From positions 662,501 to 724,500 of the forward strand of contig JACVTC010000037.1 in NCBI GenBank assembly GCA_016946835.1: a DNA stretch of 62,000 nucleotides, read 5' to 3'. The notes below the pieces were generated by a model. The model was not told the origin of the DNA and did no database searches. It saw only the letters and a list, made by a program, of their open reading frames with translations. This DNA comes from Neocallimastix lanati (nom. inval.). Lineage: Eukaryota; Neocallimastigomycota; Neocallimastigomycetes; Neocallimastigales; Neocallimastigaceae. Shown in pieces: positions 48,061-61,157 of the stretch. Position numbers and translations under genes: made by a program. The first letter of the stretch is position 1. Every line of letters begins with the position of its first letter.

Positions 48061-48533
48061 AGAGCCGCAGATTGCACCAAGAATGGCGTTTTTGAATAAT
48101 CCCCAGAAATGATTTTGTTCTTAAACAAAACACCCCATTCCTTTATATAATTAAAATCAATAATATCTGCATCTTTTCCACCAAGAAGGAAGTTATATAA
48201 TCGGTACCACGTCACATATATATTTACACACTCATTATTCAGAAAATTACTAATGTTAACATGATTTTGGCCAATTGACCTATTCACTACGTTATTAGTA
48301 ATGATACTATTATTTTCACTATCACTAATATTAATATTCCAATTTTCTCTATCACTAAAACTACTATTATTAACAATATTATTTATACTGTTATTATTAT
48401 TATTATTATTAAAAACTTTGTTACTACTATCAGAATCAGTATTTGATTTTATATTATTCATATCGGTGATAACAGCGTTTACATTACTATTTGATATTGG
48501 ATTATATTTAGAAGTTATAAAAAAAATTTTAAA
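47955..48533 (-). CDS. orphan Asn-rich open frame, possibly one exon
   Basis: Open on the minus strand from 48,533 to the stop at 47,955; the first ATG is at 48,461 (168 residues), though the frame is open and protein-like upstream (SKYNPISNSNVNAVITD), which suits an internal exon. The N-terminal half is Asn/Ser-rich. The second half has balanced composition (WYRLYNFLLGGKDADIIDFN, KTPFLVQSAALFTEIIPR). The last ~30 residues fall in the dispersed repeat shared with 61.55 kb; a GTTAGT donor-like site just inside the repeat could end an exon there. No family recognised; convergent with the receptor gene 0.8 kb away. Confidence 0.35.
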   Translation of the reverse strand, partial: FKIFFITSKYNPISNSNVNAVITDMNNIKSNTDSDSSNKVFNNNNNNNSINNIVNNSSFSDRENWNINISDSENNSIITNNVVNRSIGQNHVNISNFLNNECVNIYVTWYRLYNFLLGGKDADIIDFNYIKEWGVLFKNKIISGDYSKTPFLVQSAALFTEIIPRVSTRQGLLFRRYKRKLTRSVNAENAVR

Positions 48534-48539
48534 TCAGAG

Positions 48540-49373
48540 TTTTTTTTTTTTTTTTTTAGAAAAGGAAGAGAATACATTTAAATAGGGGATAATATATTTC
48601 GTGAATTTTAATATTATACATAGAGTGTTATAAAATTTGTCATTAAAAATATTTCTTAATATACAATTAATATAAATTCATCAATTGATTGAATACTTGA
48701 TTCATAACAATATATATATATTTAACAATTAGATTTTTCAATAAAATTTTACTAAATAATTATATTTTCAAGAAAAAGCTCATCATCAAAAAACGTACTA
48801 TTGTAATTTCTCGTAATATAGAAATAATTACGTTTATTTTTTTTTTTTTTAATTTTTAAAATAATTATTTTTTTTTTATAATTGATATATGTTTATTATA
48901 TAAAATTTTTACAATAATAAAATAATATAATAAAAATATTCAATATTTAAAAATTACATTAATATAAAAAAAATTTTTTTTAATATAAAAATCTATATTT
49001 CTAGCTAACATACAAATAGATAAACTTGTTAATATATAAAAGAGTTTAAAAAGTGAAAAATGAAAAAATGAAAAATTTCTCATATAAAAATGTAATTTTT
49101 TTAAAATGTAATATTTTTTTTTATTAAATTTTTTAATATTATAAAAATTTATTTTAAATTAATAATTGTTCTTGTTTATAAAGATAAAAATTATTACATT
49201 AATTGGATATACTTTTACTAATATAAAATGATAAAAAAATTCATAAATAAAAACTTTCTGATAAAATATTTTTAAAAAATAAAGAATATTTATAAAAAAA
49301 AAATGAATATTCTCAAGTATTGTTATAAAAAAAAATTTTTTTCAATAAAAAATAGTTGCGCTTTCCGTTTTTG

Positions 49374-49408
<35 letters not shown>

Positions 49409-49521
49409 GTAAATGCATAATAAATTTTGTTTATCTTTAAAAAAAGAAAAAAAAAAAACTTCCATAAATTAAAGAAAGTTTTTTCCTCAATTTGACAAAA
49501 ATTTATTTATTATAATTTCAT
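48540..49521. other. no gene; 3' flank of trehalose phosphorylase
   Basis: A/T-rich sequence with T-runs at 48,540-48,557 and about 49,376-49,406. The last 80 bases should hold the polyadenylation region of the minus-strand trehalose phosphorylase gene. Confidence 0.55.
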
Positions 49522-51519
49522 TTATTCTTGAATTGGCTTATAGTTGTATTTGTCATACCAGAATTCCTTAATCCAACGACGGTTACCAACAATTTTACCC
49601 TTTTCATAGATTTCAGAGGCCATAAACATCCAATGCATATTGTTTACAATGGTCCAAAATTCTTCAGTACATAAACGAGAAGAATCTTTACTCATACGAG
49701 CACGAAGTTTTGGATTATCAAAGAGTTCAAACATACGTTGTGCAACAGCTTCACAATCACCAACTTCACATAAGAAACCAGTCTTACCATCCTTAATTTG
49801 TAATGGGATACCACCAGCACGAGCAGCAACAACTGGAATACCCTTAGCTAAAGCTTCAGTAACCTTAACTTCAAAACCTTCACGATGTGATAATTGTAAA
49901 GCAAGGTAAGAACGACGTAATACAGCATCTAAAAGTTGATCACTTGGTGGAAGACGAGCAACAATGATATCATTAACAATATCCTTGTACTTTGGATCCT
50001 TCAATTGTTCCATAACTTGAGCGTAAATGATAGAAGCATCTGGGTCATCAATAGCACCATGACCACAAATAACTAATTGTGGAGTCTTTTCAAGAGAATA
50101 TCTAGCATCATTCATCTTCTTACGTAAAATAGCATAGGAGTCAATAACATCTGGAATACCCTTAGCTGGATCGAAACGAGCAATTTGAATAATATTTGGA
50201 CGTTCTGGGTCAAGAACATTCTTAGTACCTTGTTCAGCACAGATACTGTTAAAGATACCAAGATAGTAATCCATTTCATCATCTGATAATGGCTTATTTA
50301 AACCATCAATTGGATCAGAAGCAGCTGGCATAAGAACAGTCTTTTCAAGTGGAACTTCATCTGGAATGAAAGCATGAACTGGGTGACTGACGAATAAGTC
50401 ACAATGTTGAATGAAAGACCATAAGTAACTCCAGACACCATTTTGTGGAGATCCTGGGGTATTAGCTAAGTCTGCACGAATTTGAATGTGGGAACGGTAG
50501 AGAATCTTACACTTTGGATTAACTTCCTTAATGTATGGAATAAGACCAACCATTTGTGGGTCATCAATGAAAATAACGTTACAGTCAGTGAAGACATCAT
50601 TTAACCAATATTTTTCTACATTAGCCTTTATCCAAGCTTCATAAGTCTTCTTGTTATCTTCAGTAAGACGAAGATTTGGATCAGCGACACCTTGTAAGAT
50701 GTTGTGATTGTTCTTAGTAATACGGAAGACATCATTATCTGGGAATGGAACGAACCAACGGCACTTAACACCTAAAAGACGGAATAAACGAATACCAGCA
50801 TGTCTCATTAAAGCAACACCACCACCTTGTGGAGTAGCATTGAAGAAAGCAATCTTTAAGTCTTGTTCATCTCTAAGACGTTCAGTCATCTTCATAAGAA
50901 CATCCCAAGTTTCTTGAGAGACAGTGTTCTTGTAATCATCAATATTAACAAGATGAATCTTACCGTTGGCATCAACTGGAACTTCTGAATTTGGTCCGAA
51001 GTCGTAACTAATAACATCCTTTTCATTTTCAAGAACAAATGGAACAATATCTAATTTACTCCAGAGATCTTCTGGTAAACGAGATACACCCCAAGACTCT
51101 AATAAAGGTTTAAGTAATGTAGCACCAATAATTTTAACATCATTGGCTTGTTGGAATTCATTAATACATTCAATAATTTCATTTTGAATATTATCACCAC
51201 GTTGTTTAACAACTTCTGGTTTAGAAAGATCTTGGTTTTGTGGGAATTCAATTTCACGGAAAAGATAGTGAACTGGGTTACTACCATCAGAAACACAAAT
51301 GTTGAATTGAGCAACATTGTCACGATTACAACCACCAATACCTAAGTATAATGGAGTAGAATCACTTAAATGAGAAATTTTATATTCATGAAGATTGGCA
51401 GAAGCCTTAGCAGCAATGTTTGCTAAAGTAGCAGTAGTACTATTAGCTTGAAGATCTAACATAGACTTACGAGCCTTTAAAGTACGTGGACGATTCCAAC
51501 CTCTAAGAAAACTAAGCAT
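49522..51519 (-). CDS. retaining trehalose phosphorylase (GT4 family)
   Basis: Predicted to catalyse the reversible phosphorolysis of trehalose to alpha-glucose 1-phosphate and glucose in the cytosol. 665 residues, single exon. The N-terminal domain carries the family's LGIGGCNRDNV and SYDFGP stretches; the donor side begins with FFNATPQGGGVALMRH (about 227-242), a glycine-rich loop. Further blocks are LYRSHIQIRADL, VSHPVHAFIPDEV, IIQIARFDPAKGIPDVIDSY and the GT4 signature E547-x7-E555 in HREGFEVKVTEA, followed by RAGGIPLQI. Fungal relatives include the basidiomycete enzymes and Neurospora clock-controlled gene 9, typically about 700-730 residues; this one is somewhat shorter, mostly at the N-terminus. 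Codons ending in C or G (ATC, AAC, AAG, GTC) are common, unlike every neighbour, suggesting strong expression. Confidence 0.9.
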   Translation of the reverse strand: MLSFLRGWNRPRTLKARKSMLDLQANSTTATLANIAAKASANLHEYKISHLSDSTPLYLGIGGCNRDNVAQFNICVSDGSNPVHYLFREIEFPQNQDLSKPEVVKQRGDNIQNEIIECINEFQQANDVKIIGATLLKPLLESWGVSRLPEDLWSKLDIVPFVLENEKDVISYDFGPNSEVPVDANGKIHLVNIDDYKNTVSQETWDVLMKMTERLRDEQDLKIAFFNATPQGGGVALMRHAGIRLFRLLGVKCRWFVPFPDNDVFRITKNNHNILQGVADPNLRLTEDNKKTYEAWIKANVEKYWLNDVFTDCNVIFIDDPQMVGLIPYIKEVNPKCKILYRSHIQIRADLANTPGSPQNGVWSYLWSFIQHCDLFVSHPVHAFIPDEVPLEKTVLMPAASDPIDGLNKPLSDDEMDYYLGIFNSICAEQGTKNVLDPERPNIIQIARFDPAKGIPDVIDSYAILRKKMNDARYSLEKTPQLVICGHGAIDDPDASIIYAQVMEQLKDPKYKDIVNDIIVARLPPSDQLLDAVLRRSYLALQLSHREGFEVKVTEALAKGIPVVAARAGGIPLQIKDGKTGFLCEVGDCEAVAQRMFELFDNPKLRARMSKDSSRLCTEEFWTIVNNMHWMFMASEIYEKGKIVGNRRWIKEFWYDKYNYKPIQE

Positions 51520-53909
51520 TTTGAACTAAAATTATATTTAATATATATATATTAAAAGTTAATTGATATATTTTTATATTATTTTTATTTTTATTTTTAT
51601 TCAAATATAGCTATATAATAATATATAGCTTATATTTAATAAATAAAAAAAAAAAGCAAATAAAAATTTTTTTAAATAAAAATTTATTTCTATCTTCTTA
51701 AAAATATAAATTATATATTTATATATATTTAATATTTAAAATAGAAATAAATATATAATCAATTTATTGCAACAACTATTTAATAATTTAATAATAAAAA
51801 TTTTTTAAAATATATTTAATCTATAAAAAAAAAAAAAATTTAATTTTCTATCTTTTTTTTACTATTTATAAATACACTACTGAAAAAAAATTCACATCAA
51901 TATCCATATAAACTTAAAATTTAATTACTTTCGATATTATTAATATATGAGAAAATGTTTTATAATACATTCATAATTTTTCTCTTTTAAAATATCTTTA
52001 AAAGAAAAATAAATAATTAAAGCATATATTTAACAACTTATTATATTGATTATTCTATTAATGATTATTCTATTAATTAATTTTTATCGTATTCTGCTAA
52101 TTGTTTGAATATATAACTAAATTGAACTTTATCAATTCATTATTCACTATTACTTATGTTATTATTTTAAAAATAAAAAAATAAAAAATAAGAAAATAAA
52201 TATGTTCATTATATTTACATTTTAATGAAATAAATTTATAAAAATGTATAAGCGATTTAATTTATAATATTTTATATAGATTATAAACTATAAGAAAGAA
52301 TCTAAAAGTCTTCTATTAATTTATTATAATAATTTTTAAAAAAAAATTTTTTTTATCAAAAATTATAAAAGGGAAAAAAGAATTTTTCTCTTTTGTATAA
52401 CAAAAAAAAAATTAAAGTTAGGTATAAAAAACGGAAATACTATTTTTTATTGCAAAGAAAAAAAAATTGAAATGAAAATTAGCATATTTATAGATTTTTG
52501 ATTTAATTATAATTTCATTAATGAACTAAACATATTTTTTTTTTTTCAAAAAGTTTTTTTCTAATTTACTCTTTTCTATATAATAATATAAATATGAATT
52601 AAATTGATTTAAATTAAATTCTCCTTAACTTTCATATATTAAATACATTCGATGATTTATTAATTATATAATTAAATATAATTTTTATTTATAAAAGTTT
52701 ATATATTGAAGCATTATATCATTATTAAATTTTTCTTTATTTGTTTATTGGAAATTTTTTTTTTCTTTAAAAAAAGATATAAAAATTAAGCTTTTTAAAC
52801 TTTGTATATTAATACTACAATAATATAAATTAAAAGTATTATTAATATAATAAAGGCATTATATACTTCGTTTATTAGGAATAAATGTCACACTAAAATA
52901 AATTATATAAATCCCATCCTTATTTGTTATTGTAGTGAAATTAAAAATAAAATGAATAGTAAAATATTTTCAACTATAAGCTTTTACTTATATTAAGCCA
53001 TAAGTAAAATATATAAAAAATAAATAAAATAAATTTTTGAATATATTAAGTATGAAATTAGTATAAATAATTCAATAAATAATACTAATACTATTACCGA
53101 TATTATTTGTCTAAATATAAATTTATTTATACAAACAATCAATAGTTTTGTTTTAATATTTATATATATATAATTGATATAATTAAGCAGCGATTTAATA
53201 TTAATACTTTTTTTTCTCTATATCAGTTTTTGTCTATTTATAAAGTCATTCATATAAAATATACTTTTTAATAATATATTAATTCATATAAATAAAAAAT
53301 TGTGCATATATTATTAATGTATTATTAATATAGTATGAATGTATTAGCAATTTAATTATGTATATTTTTTAATTAATTCATGTCATTTGAAAATTTTTAA
53401 TCTAAAAAATTTTTTTCTATGGATAATATAAAATCTGTATAATTTTAAATGAATGATAAATACTACATTTAGTTTATTATATAATTATATATTTACTATT
53501 CATTATTCTGTATTTATTACATTTAATATTATAAATATTTATGATTCTAATATATTCTAATATAAATAATATATAAAAAAACTCAATACTGAATAAAAAG
53601 TATCAATTATTTTATATATATTAAACTGCTATAGCAGTTATTCTTTTTTAGTAATGAACGAATTCTGTATAATTTTTCAGTAGTATTTAAAAAAATAATT
53701 TAGTATATTGTCTTTATTATAGTACATATATTAAATTATATTATTTAATTTTAATATATACTACATATTATATTTATGTTTATATTCATAATATATTGAA
53801 AATGGTATTGATTTAGTATATTTTATTTTTTTTTAAAAAAAAAATTTAATTATATATAATAAAATTTAAATATAAAACTTTTATTTAATCTCTTAAAACA
53901 AATAGAAAA
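51520..53909. other. gene desert, promoter side of trehalose phosphorylase
   Basis: About 2.4 kb of A/T-rich DNA. No gene or distinct regulatory site could be picked out. Confidence 0.55.
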
Positions 53910-54006
53910 AGTATATTTTGAATTAGAAATTATAAACATGAAGCAGAATATATATGGTAGAGAAATAAAATTAAATTGGAAATACTCTAATATTCAAACA
54001 AATTAA
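53910..54006 (+). pseudogene. possible RRM C-terminal fragment
   Basis: Reads YFELEIINMKQNIYGREIKL and then NW before KYSNIQTN and a stop. Such an end (aromatic-x-Glu, Ala/Ile-rich helix, then GREIKLNW) is typical of the last helix and strand of an RNA-recognition motif of TIA-1/Pub1 type. The upstream half of the motif is not found. An AG at the left edge would permit an exon start. Either a lone exon or a dead fragment. Confidence 0.3.
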
Positions 54007-54062
54007 AAGCAAATCTTCAAAACAAAAAATCAACATTCAATATTAATAAAAATAGTGATAAC

Positions 54063-54108
<46 letters not shown>

Positions 54109-54432
54109 TAATAGAATATTAAAAAATTTAATTATCTATTACATAGTAAGAATAAACAAAAAAAAATCATCTTTTTGAAATAAAAGATAAATATTGTTCT
54201 AATAATATATTCAAATAATATTATGGAAATGTAGAAATAAAATCATATTAAAAGAATGTATATATCAAAATATTATCCTATAATAATAAAATTAATGAAA
54301 TATCTTATGGAATTTATTATATTGTAATTTTCATATTAAATGTACAATTTATTTCATAGATAAAGTAAATAATTTTAATTTTAACAAAAATTCATAAATT
54401 TTATTTTAATTATATATTTTATTTTTATCTTA

Positions 54433-54476
<44 letters not shown>

Positions 54477-54776
54477 TATAATAAATAAAAAAAAAGTTTA
54501 AATTAGTAAAAAAAATTTTTTAATTCTTTTTCTCAAAACAATTCATATTAAAATATTATAATTTTTAACTAATTCTTATATATAAATTTTATTATACTTT
54601 CATATTTTTTTCATTCATTTTATTTTAGTTTATGTTGTTGATTTATAATTTTTTTTTTTCTTTCCATTGCTAATCAATACGAAATAATTACACTAAATTT
54701 ATCTTATCATATAAAACTTTTTCATATTTAATTAATATCATATTAAAAAATAATCTAAATATTTATCATATATTTC

Positions 54777-54818
<42 letters not shown>

Positions 54819-55229
54819 AAAGAAACATCTACGTTATTACTTAATATCTCATTTTTTTTTAAATATATATATTGTATAGGCAAATTAACACCAAAAAAAA
54901 AAAAAATTAATAGTAACTTAATTATTATAAAAATAATAATATTATATTGTATAATTTTTAAAATTCTATATTAAATGAAGGAGTTTTAATTATGGCTTTG
55001 AAATTTTATATTTAAAAATAACTCTTTTTTACTATTATTACATTGAAAGGTATTAATACCCTTTAATGATATTATATATAATTATACATTATTATTACTT
55101 TAACTTTATACTTTATACTTATTACTAAATATATTAATTTATATTATAAAATATTTATTAATAAGGTCAGGAGCTCAAATTTAATACAAAAATTTAAATA
55201 TCTTAGTATTCAATTATATTTTATTAATT

Positions 55230-55267
<38 letters not shown>

Positions 55268-56541
55268 TCTTTATTTATAATTAAATAAAATTATAAATTG
55301 ATTTTTTAATATATAAAAAAATAAAAAAAAATAAAAAATAAAAATAAAAATAAAAAAAATACAGAAATTACAATTTATAAAAATTATATATATCATTATT
55401 TATTTAATCATTTATTATTTATTAATAAACTTTATTAGATTATTTATAATAATGAATCTTTATTATAAATATTATTTACATTAATCACTTTCAAATTTTT
55501 TTTTATTTTATATTCTTTTTATTAAATATATTACCTTTGCTATTATATTATTAATAGTAAGTCAAATTTTATATGTAATACTGTTTTTATACCATAATGT
55601 AAAAATATCTCTATTTAAATATTTTAATAAAATAAAATTGAAATAGTTAGAATTTTTTGAAAAATATTTAGAATATTTGATAATGTATTTATTAAAACTT
55701 AAAGATGTATATTGATAGAAGAAAAATGACATTAATATATTACCATTACAAATATATTGAAATATTAAAACATAGAAATAATAATAAATTCATTGATAAT
55801 TTCATATTTATTTATTTTTCTATTTTTACATTTATTTAATTATAAAAAATATATTTATTTATAATAATATTAATAATATTAAATTATTTCAAACAATTTT
55901 TTAATATTATATTATTTTATTCTTTATCTCTACATATATGTATTATGGAATTTAAGGTATTTAATAAAAGCTTTTTTTTTCTTTACTAAAAATATCTTTA
56001 TTATTTTTTCTCTTAAATTTTATAATATTAAAAAAAAAAAAATTGATATTCCTATTCAAAAAGAAGAAAAATCAAAAAGGTATTCTTCAAAAATATTAAA
56101 TCTTGTATTAGTATAAAAAAAAAAATGAATCATCCATTTAAAGAAATAAAATATATATGTATTTTAATAATTTATTTCATTCAATTTTATATATATACAT
56201 TAATATAAAAATAAATTAATTTTTTAATTATGCATTTTAATATTATTAATTTGATATTAATAAATTTTAAAATTATATATAAAAAATATTTCATCCCAAT
56301 AATACAAATAATAATTAATGTTATATATATTAAAATATAATTTATTACATACAATTGAATGAACAATAAATGCTTTATTATTATTATCAATATATTGAGA
56401 CTATATATAATTTTATTTTAATATTATTTAAAATTTAATTTTTTTTAAATGAATTTAAATAGTAATACTAAAATATAAAAAAACAAAAAGCATTAACAAA
56501 GATATTAAAATATTGAAATTAGCCAAAAAAATAAATAAATA

Positions 56542-56620
<79 letters not shown>

Positions 56621-57756
56621 GCTAAAATAAATATATTTATTTATTTTCTTTTATTATTAATAAAATATTATATTACTTTATTTTTATTTTTTTTAAGCAA
56701 TCAGCTTTATATAAAAAAATATATATATTTAAATTACTTTAATATATTATATATAAACCGCACCTAATTCAAATTTTAAATTTTTCAATTATGTTTTTTT
56801 TTTTTTTAAAAAAATAATATATATATATTATATGATATGTCTTATAATTCCATTTATTAATAATCTAGTATTAAATATTTAATAGTTTCCTCAAAATAAA
56901 AAAAATAATAAAGTAAATAATATTATTTTAAATAATTATAGAAATCTCTTTGTTAATGAGTGTTTGTTTTCCTTACTTTTAAATAATATAATAAATATTT
57001 TTTATTTAATTTTTTATTCCTATCATAATACTTTCACTAACTTTACTATTTTTAAACTAATTTATTACTAATACTATTTCATTAGCTATCTAAAAATAAT
57101 TATATTTCAATTACGTTCAGATTTAAAACTAATATGATTTATATAATAACTAATTTTTTCTTATATATCTTAGTTTTAAAAAAAAAATAAACTTAAATAA
57201 AAAAAAAAAAAAATAAAGCCATCATCATTATAAATCATAATAATCATAATTAACGTTTATATGTTTATGTAATATTTTTAAATTAATAAAGCTTTTTAAC
57301 TAACTAATTAATTTATTAATTTTCAATATTTTTTCTTTTTTAATAACCTTAAAAAAAATAAAAAATTATATATTAAATAAATATTTTTTAAAAAAAAAAG
57401 AGTATTTTTAAATATTTTTCAAAAAAAAAATTTTTAATACTCATCTAAAAAAAAAAAAATAAAAAATAAAAAAAAATAGAATAATATAAGTTAATTATTT
57501 TTTTCTTCTTCTTTAAATAAGAAAAAAAAGTTAAAAATTCTATGCAAAAATAATTCTTTGTTATATTATTATTAATACTTTAATATTCAAATTGTTTTAT
57601 TCTATTGAAAAAATGAAATTCCTAAAAAATATTAATATTTTAATATATCATTGATGAAGTATTTGTAAAAAAAAAAATAATAAAATAAAAATAAAAAATA
57701 AAAAAAGTGTGTAAAAGTTTAAAAACCCTATTTTCAAATAATTATGTATATTTATT

Positions 57757-57800
<44 letters not shown>

Positions 57801-58029
57801 AAAATAAAAAGTATGATTCATCTTTTAAAAAAATTTCATTAAATATAAATTTAATAATAAATATAAGTAAAAATTAAAATAGATTTTATATTTTTTTTAT
57901 AACTGAATTACAAAATTTTATTGTTCTATTTTCTAGTTAAAACTTATTTCTTGATAAAGAAAAAATATATAATTTTGAAAAATAAATATAATATTATCAA
58001 TAATAGTATTTCTTATTTATTTATGATAA

Positions 58030-58080
<51 letters not shown>

Positions 58081-58567
58081 GATTAATTATTTCCAATAAA
58101 ATTATTTCTATTTAAATTTAATTTCTTATAAAAATGTTCATAATAAAAAAAATTATTATAAAATGAAATACAGAAATATTTTATTCAACAACTTTATTAT
58201 TTATATAATTTTGATAAATAAATATAATTCAATCTAAAAATAAAAATAAAAAAAAAAAATTATATACTTTTTATTTTATTTTTTCTAAAAAAAATGATAA
58301 ATTATAAATATTAATATATTTTTATTTTAAAATTAATTTACTTGTATAAATTATTTATTATGAAAATTATGAATATTTTTTACATTTTCAACCTAAATTT
58401 AGGTAAAATATTGCATTTCAACATAAGATTAAGAATTTTTAACAGAACTACAAATTAATATAATTATTTAAATATTTTAATAATTTAATAACTTCTCTAT
58501 AAATATATTTTGATTTAAGAAATAAATGATAATATTGATTATTTAAAAATTTTTTATCATTTAATAC

Positions 58568-58598
<31 letters not shown>

Positions 58599-60109
58599 TC
58601 TACTTTAATATAATTTTTACATTATTAAATAATTATAAAAATTATATAAATTTATATTTTATGTTTTAAATAGCTGTAATAATAATTATTTTCAAAAATT
58701 ATTAATAATATTAAATATAATAAAATATATTTGAAATATGAAATTTAAAAAAAAAATTAATTATAATTAATTTGGAATATTTTATTAATTAAAAAAAAAA
58801 TAATAATAACAATAATTTTATTAATTTGATCAATTTCCTTTTTTGGTAATTTGTAAGCATGTATCTTAATCTTTGGTTTTGTTAAAATGAAAAAAATTGT
58901 TTTGTATATTATATGTTAATTTATAATATATGAATTAGATTGAATGGCTTATGAGTTGAATTTATTTCCAAAAAAGGTTAATTACTTTTAAAAAACTTTA
59001 AATTTAGTTAATCATAAGTTAAAAAATAAATTATTTTTATTTAAATTACAATATACTTTCCCATATAAATTAATATATGAAGTACATAAAATTTTTAAAA
59101 ATTTTAAGCAAATTTTTTTTTAAAAACGACTCAAAATAATTATAAAAATATATTATTTCATAAATCAATAGTGTAGTATTAATAAATACTAAATATCAAA
59201 TATTAAATACTAAATGCAAAATATTAAATATTAAGTTTTATAATAAATAATAAAATAAAAATTATATAATAAAAAAAATCAAAGTACTATAAATGTTTCT
59301 TCTTGTTACTTTTGTAATATCGAAAAATTTTTCTTTTAAAAAAAGACATTAAATAAATTTTTTTTTTATATGCTAATATCAATTTTTTAGATATATTCAT
59401 ATTTTTACGATTTATTTTTCTACAATCATTAATTTTAATAATTGCTTAATATATATTATTTCTATCTTTCATTATGAATATTTTGGTATCAATCTTGATA
59501 ATAAACTAAAATTTATTATAATTTAATTTTAAAATAATTTTGATTTACAATACATAAAAAAAATTATTTTGTACTATTAAAAAGTTCTATATAAATTATA
59601 AATATTTATGTATTTAAGTGAAAACTAATAAAAAATTCTAATGATTAGGTTATTACCTAATGATTTAAGGTTGTTTTATATATATTGATATTTTCTAACC
59701 TTTAAAAAAAATAAAAACTTTTTGTAAAATCTTAAGAAATAGTTAAGAAAAATAAAAATAATAAATAAAATCAATAAATATAAAAAAAATAATAAATGAA
59801 TAAATGAATATCCTTTTTTTTCATTTATTAATATAAATAATTAATTATAACACTAATTCATCTTAATTTTGTTTATTCTTTTAATATCAATTCTGATATT
59901 TAATATAATTAAAAATTAATTAAATATAAGGAGGAAATATGTACAAATTTTATTAAATTTTTATAGAATAGCATTGAGCTTTTGATATTTAATTGTTCAA
60001 GCAAATAATCATTAAAGATTTTTATATTTTTTATTTTATCCATATGTATGATGTTTGTTTTATTAATTATATATACATTTCAAACTTAATGAAATATTTA
60101 AAATTATGG
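54007..60109. other. gene desert with microsatellites
   Basis: About 6 kb without a recognisable gene. It holds AAT or ATT microsatellites at about 54,061-54,106, 56,545-56,619, 58,031-58,080 and 58,568-58,599, long A-runs (54,439-54,474; 55,238-55,261; about 57,764-57,799) and a perfect 14-bp palindrome ACCTAAATTTAGGT at 58,391-58,404. A short coding-like patch (IDIPIQKEEKSKRYSSKILN) lies at about 56,041-56,115 but stands alone. Confidence 0.5.
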
Positions 60110-60580
60110 GTGATGAATACATATTTTAAATATTGCATTAAGTATAAAATAATTTAATATAATGGTTTATATATATATATATCTGGTTTTCATATACTTA
60201 GTATTTCTTTTTATTAATTTATTTTTATTAAAGATACTATAACTGGAAAACATACAAAGAAAAATAGGAAAAATACTAATGTTATACTTAAAAGGAAATA
60301 TTATAACATGCAAACAGAAAATAGAAAATAGAAAAAGTTAGGTAATGAATCCATAATACATTTAGTATTCGGTATAAAATATTTTAATATAATGTCTTTT
60401 AAATAAATCTTTCTTTTTTATTCATGAACATATTATATTATATTATATTATATTATATTATATTATATTATATACTATAACTGGAAAACAAACTAAAAAC
60501 AAAACAAAAAAACAAAAAAACAAAACAAAAAAAAAAACTAATATCATACTTAAAAGGAAATACAGAAGGTAATGGAAAAA
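60110..60580. repeat. imperfect tandem duplication, ~235 bp unit
   Basis: The series GATGAATACATA, AAGTATAAAATAATTTAATA, TACTATAACTGGAAAACA and ATACTTAAAAGGAAATA in the first unit recurs as AATGAATCCATA, CGGTATAAAATATTTTAATA, TACTATAACTGGAAAACA and ATACTTAAAAGGAAATA in the second. The second also has a TATTA pentamer run (about 60,431-60,470). Confidence 0.7.
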
Positions 60581-60846
60581 AAAATGCAAACATTTAAAGC
60601 AAAAAAATTTTTTTTTTCTCGTGCGTGTGTGTGAAATGTTTAATATAAAATTGTTTATGTTTGTTACGTAAAAGTTTATTTTATTATATTTAAAATATTT
60701 TTAAAATTTTGGATATTATTTATTGATAGAATATATATAAAATATAAAATATTTAAAATTACTATTATTTATATTATTAATGGAAAATTATTCAATTCCT
60801 AAAAAAATAATATTATATATTTTCTTCTTTTTTTATTTATTTATTT

Positions 60847-60912
<66 letters not shown>

Positions 60913-61072
60913 AATTAGAGAAAGAAAAAATGGTAAAATTAATAACACATTATCATATATTATCATAAAGAAAAAGGATTAATTTAATTCAAATTAATTT
61001 ATGATATTAGTCCAATCATTAATAATAATCGAAAGTAATACATAAAGATATCATATCAATTATAAGGATATA
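60581..61072. other. no gene; TTA microsatellite
   Basis: The 62-residue open frame at 60,780-60,968 is a Leu run made by a TTA microsatellite (about 60,851-60,910) and is not a gene. A short CGTGCGTGTGTGTG tract lies near 60,620. Confidence 0.55.
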
Positions 61073-61157
61073 AAAAGTAAATTATTAATGCTATTTTTAA
61101 TAATAATTTACTTAAATTATATAATAAAAATTATTATTGCATTAATAATTTACTTTT
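61073..61157. mobile_element. 85-bp stem-loop, 19-bp perfect terminal inverted repeats
   Basis: AAAAGTAAATTATTAATGC at 61,073-61,091 and its exact reverse complement at 61,139-61,157 enclose a 47-base A/T centre that is itself partly self-complementary (AATAATAATTT against AAATTATTATT). The shape suits a tiny MITE or a foldback; no target duplication is evident. Confidence 0.5.
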
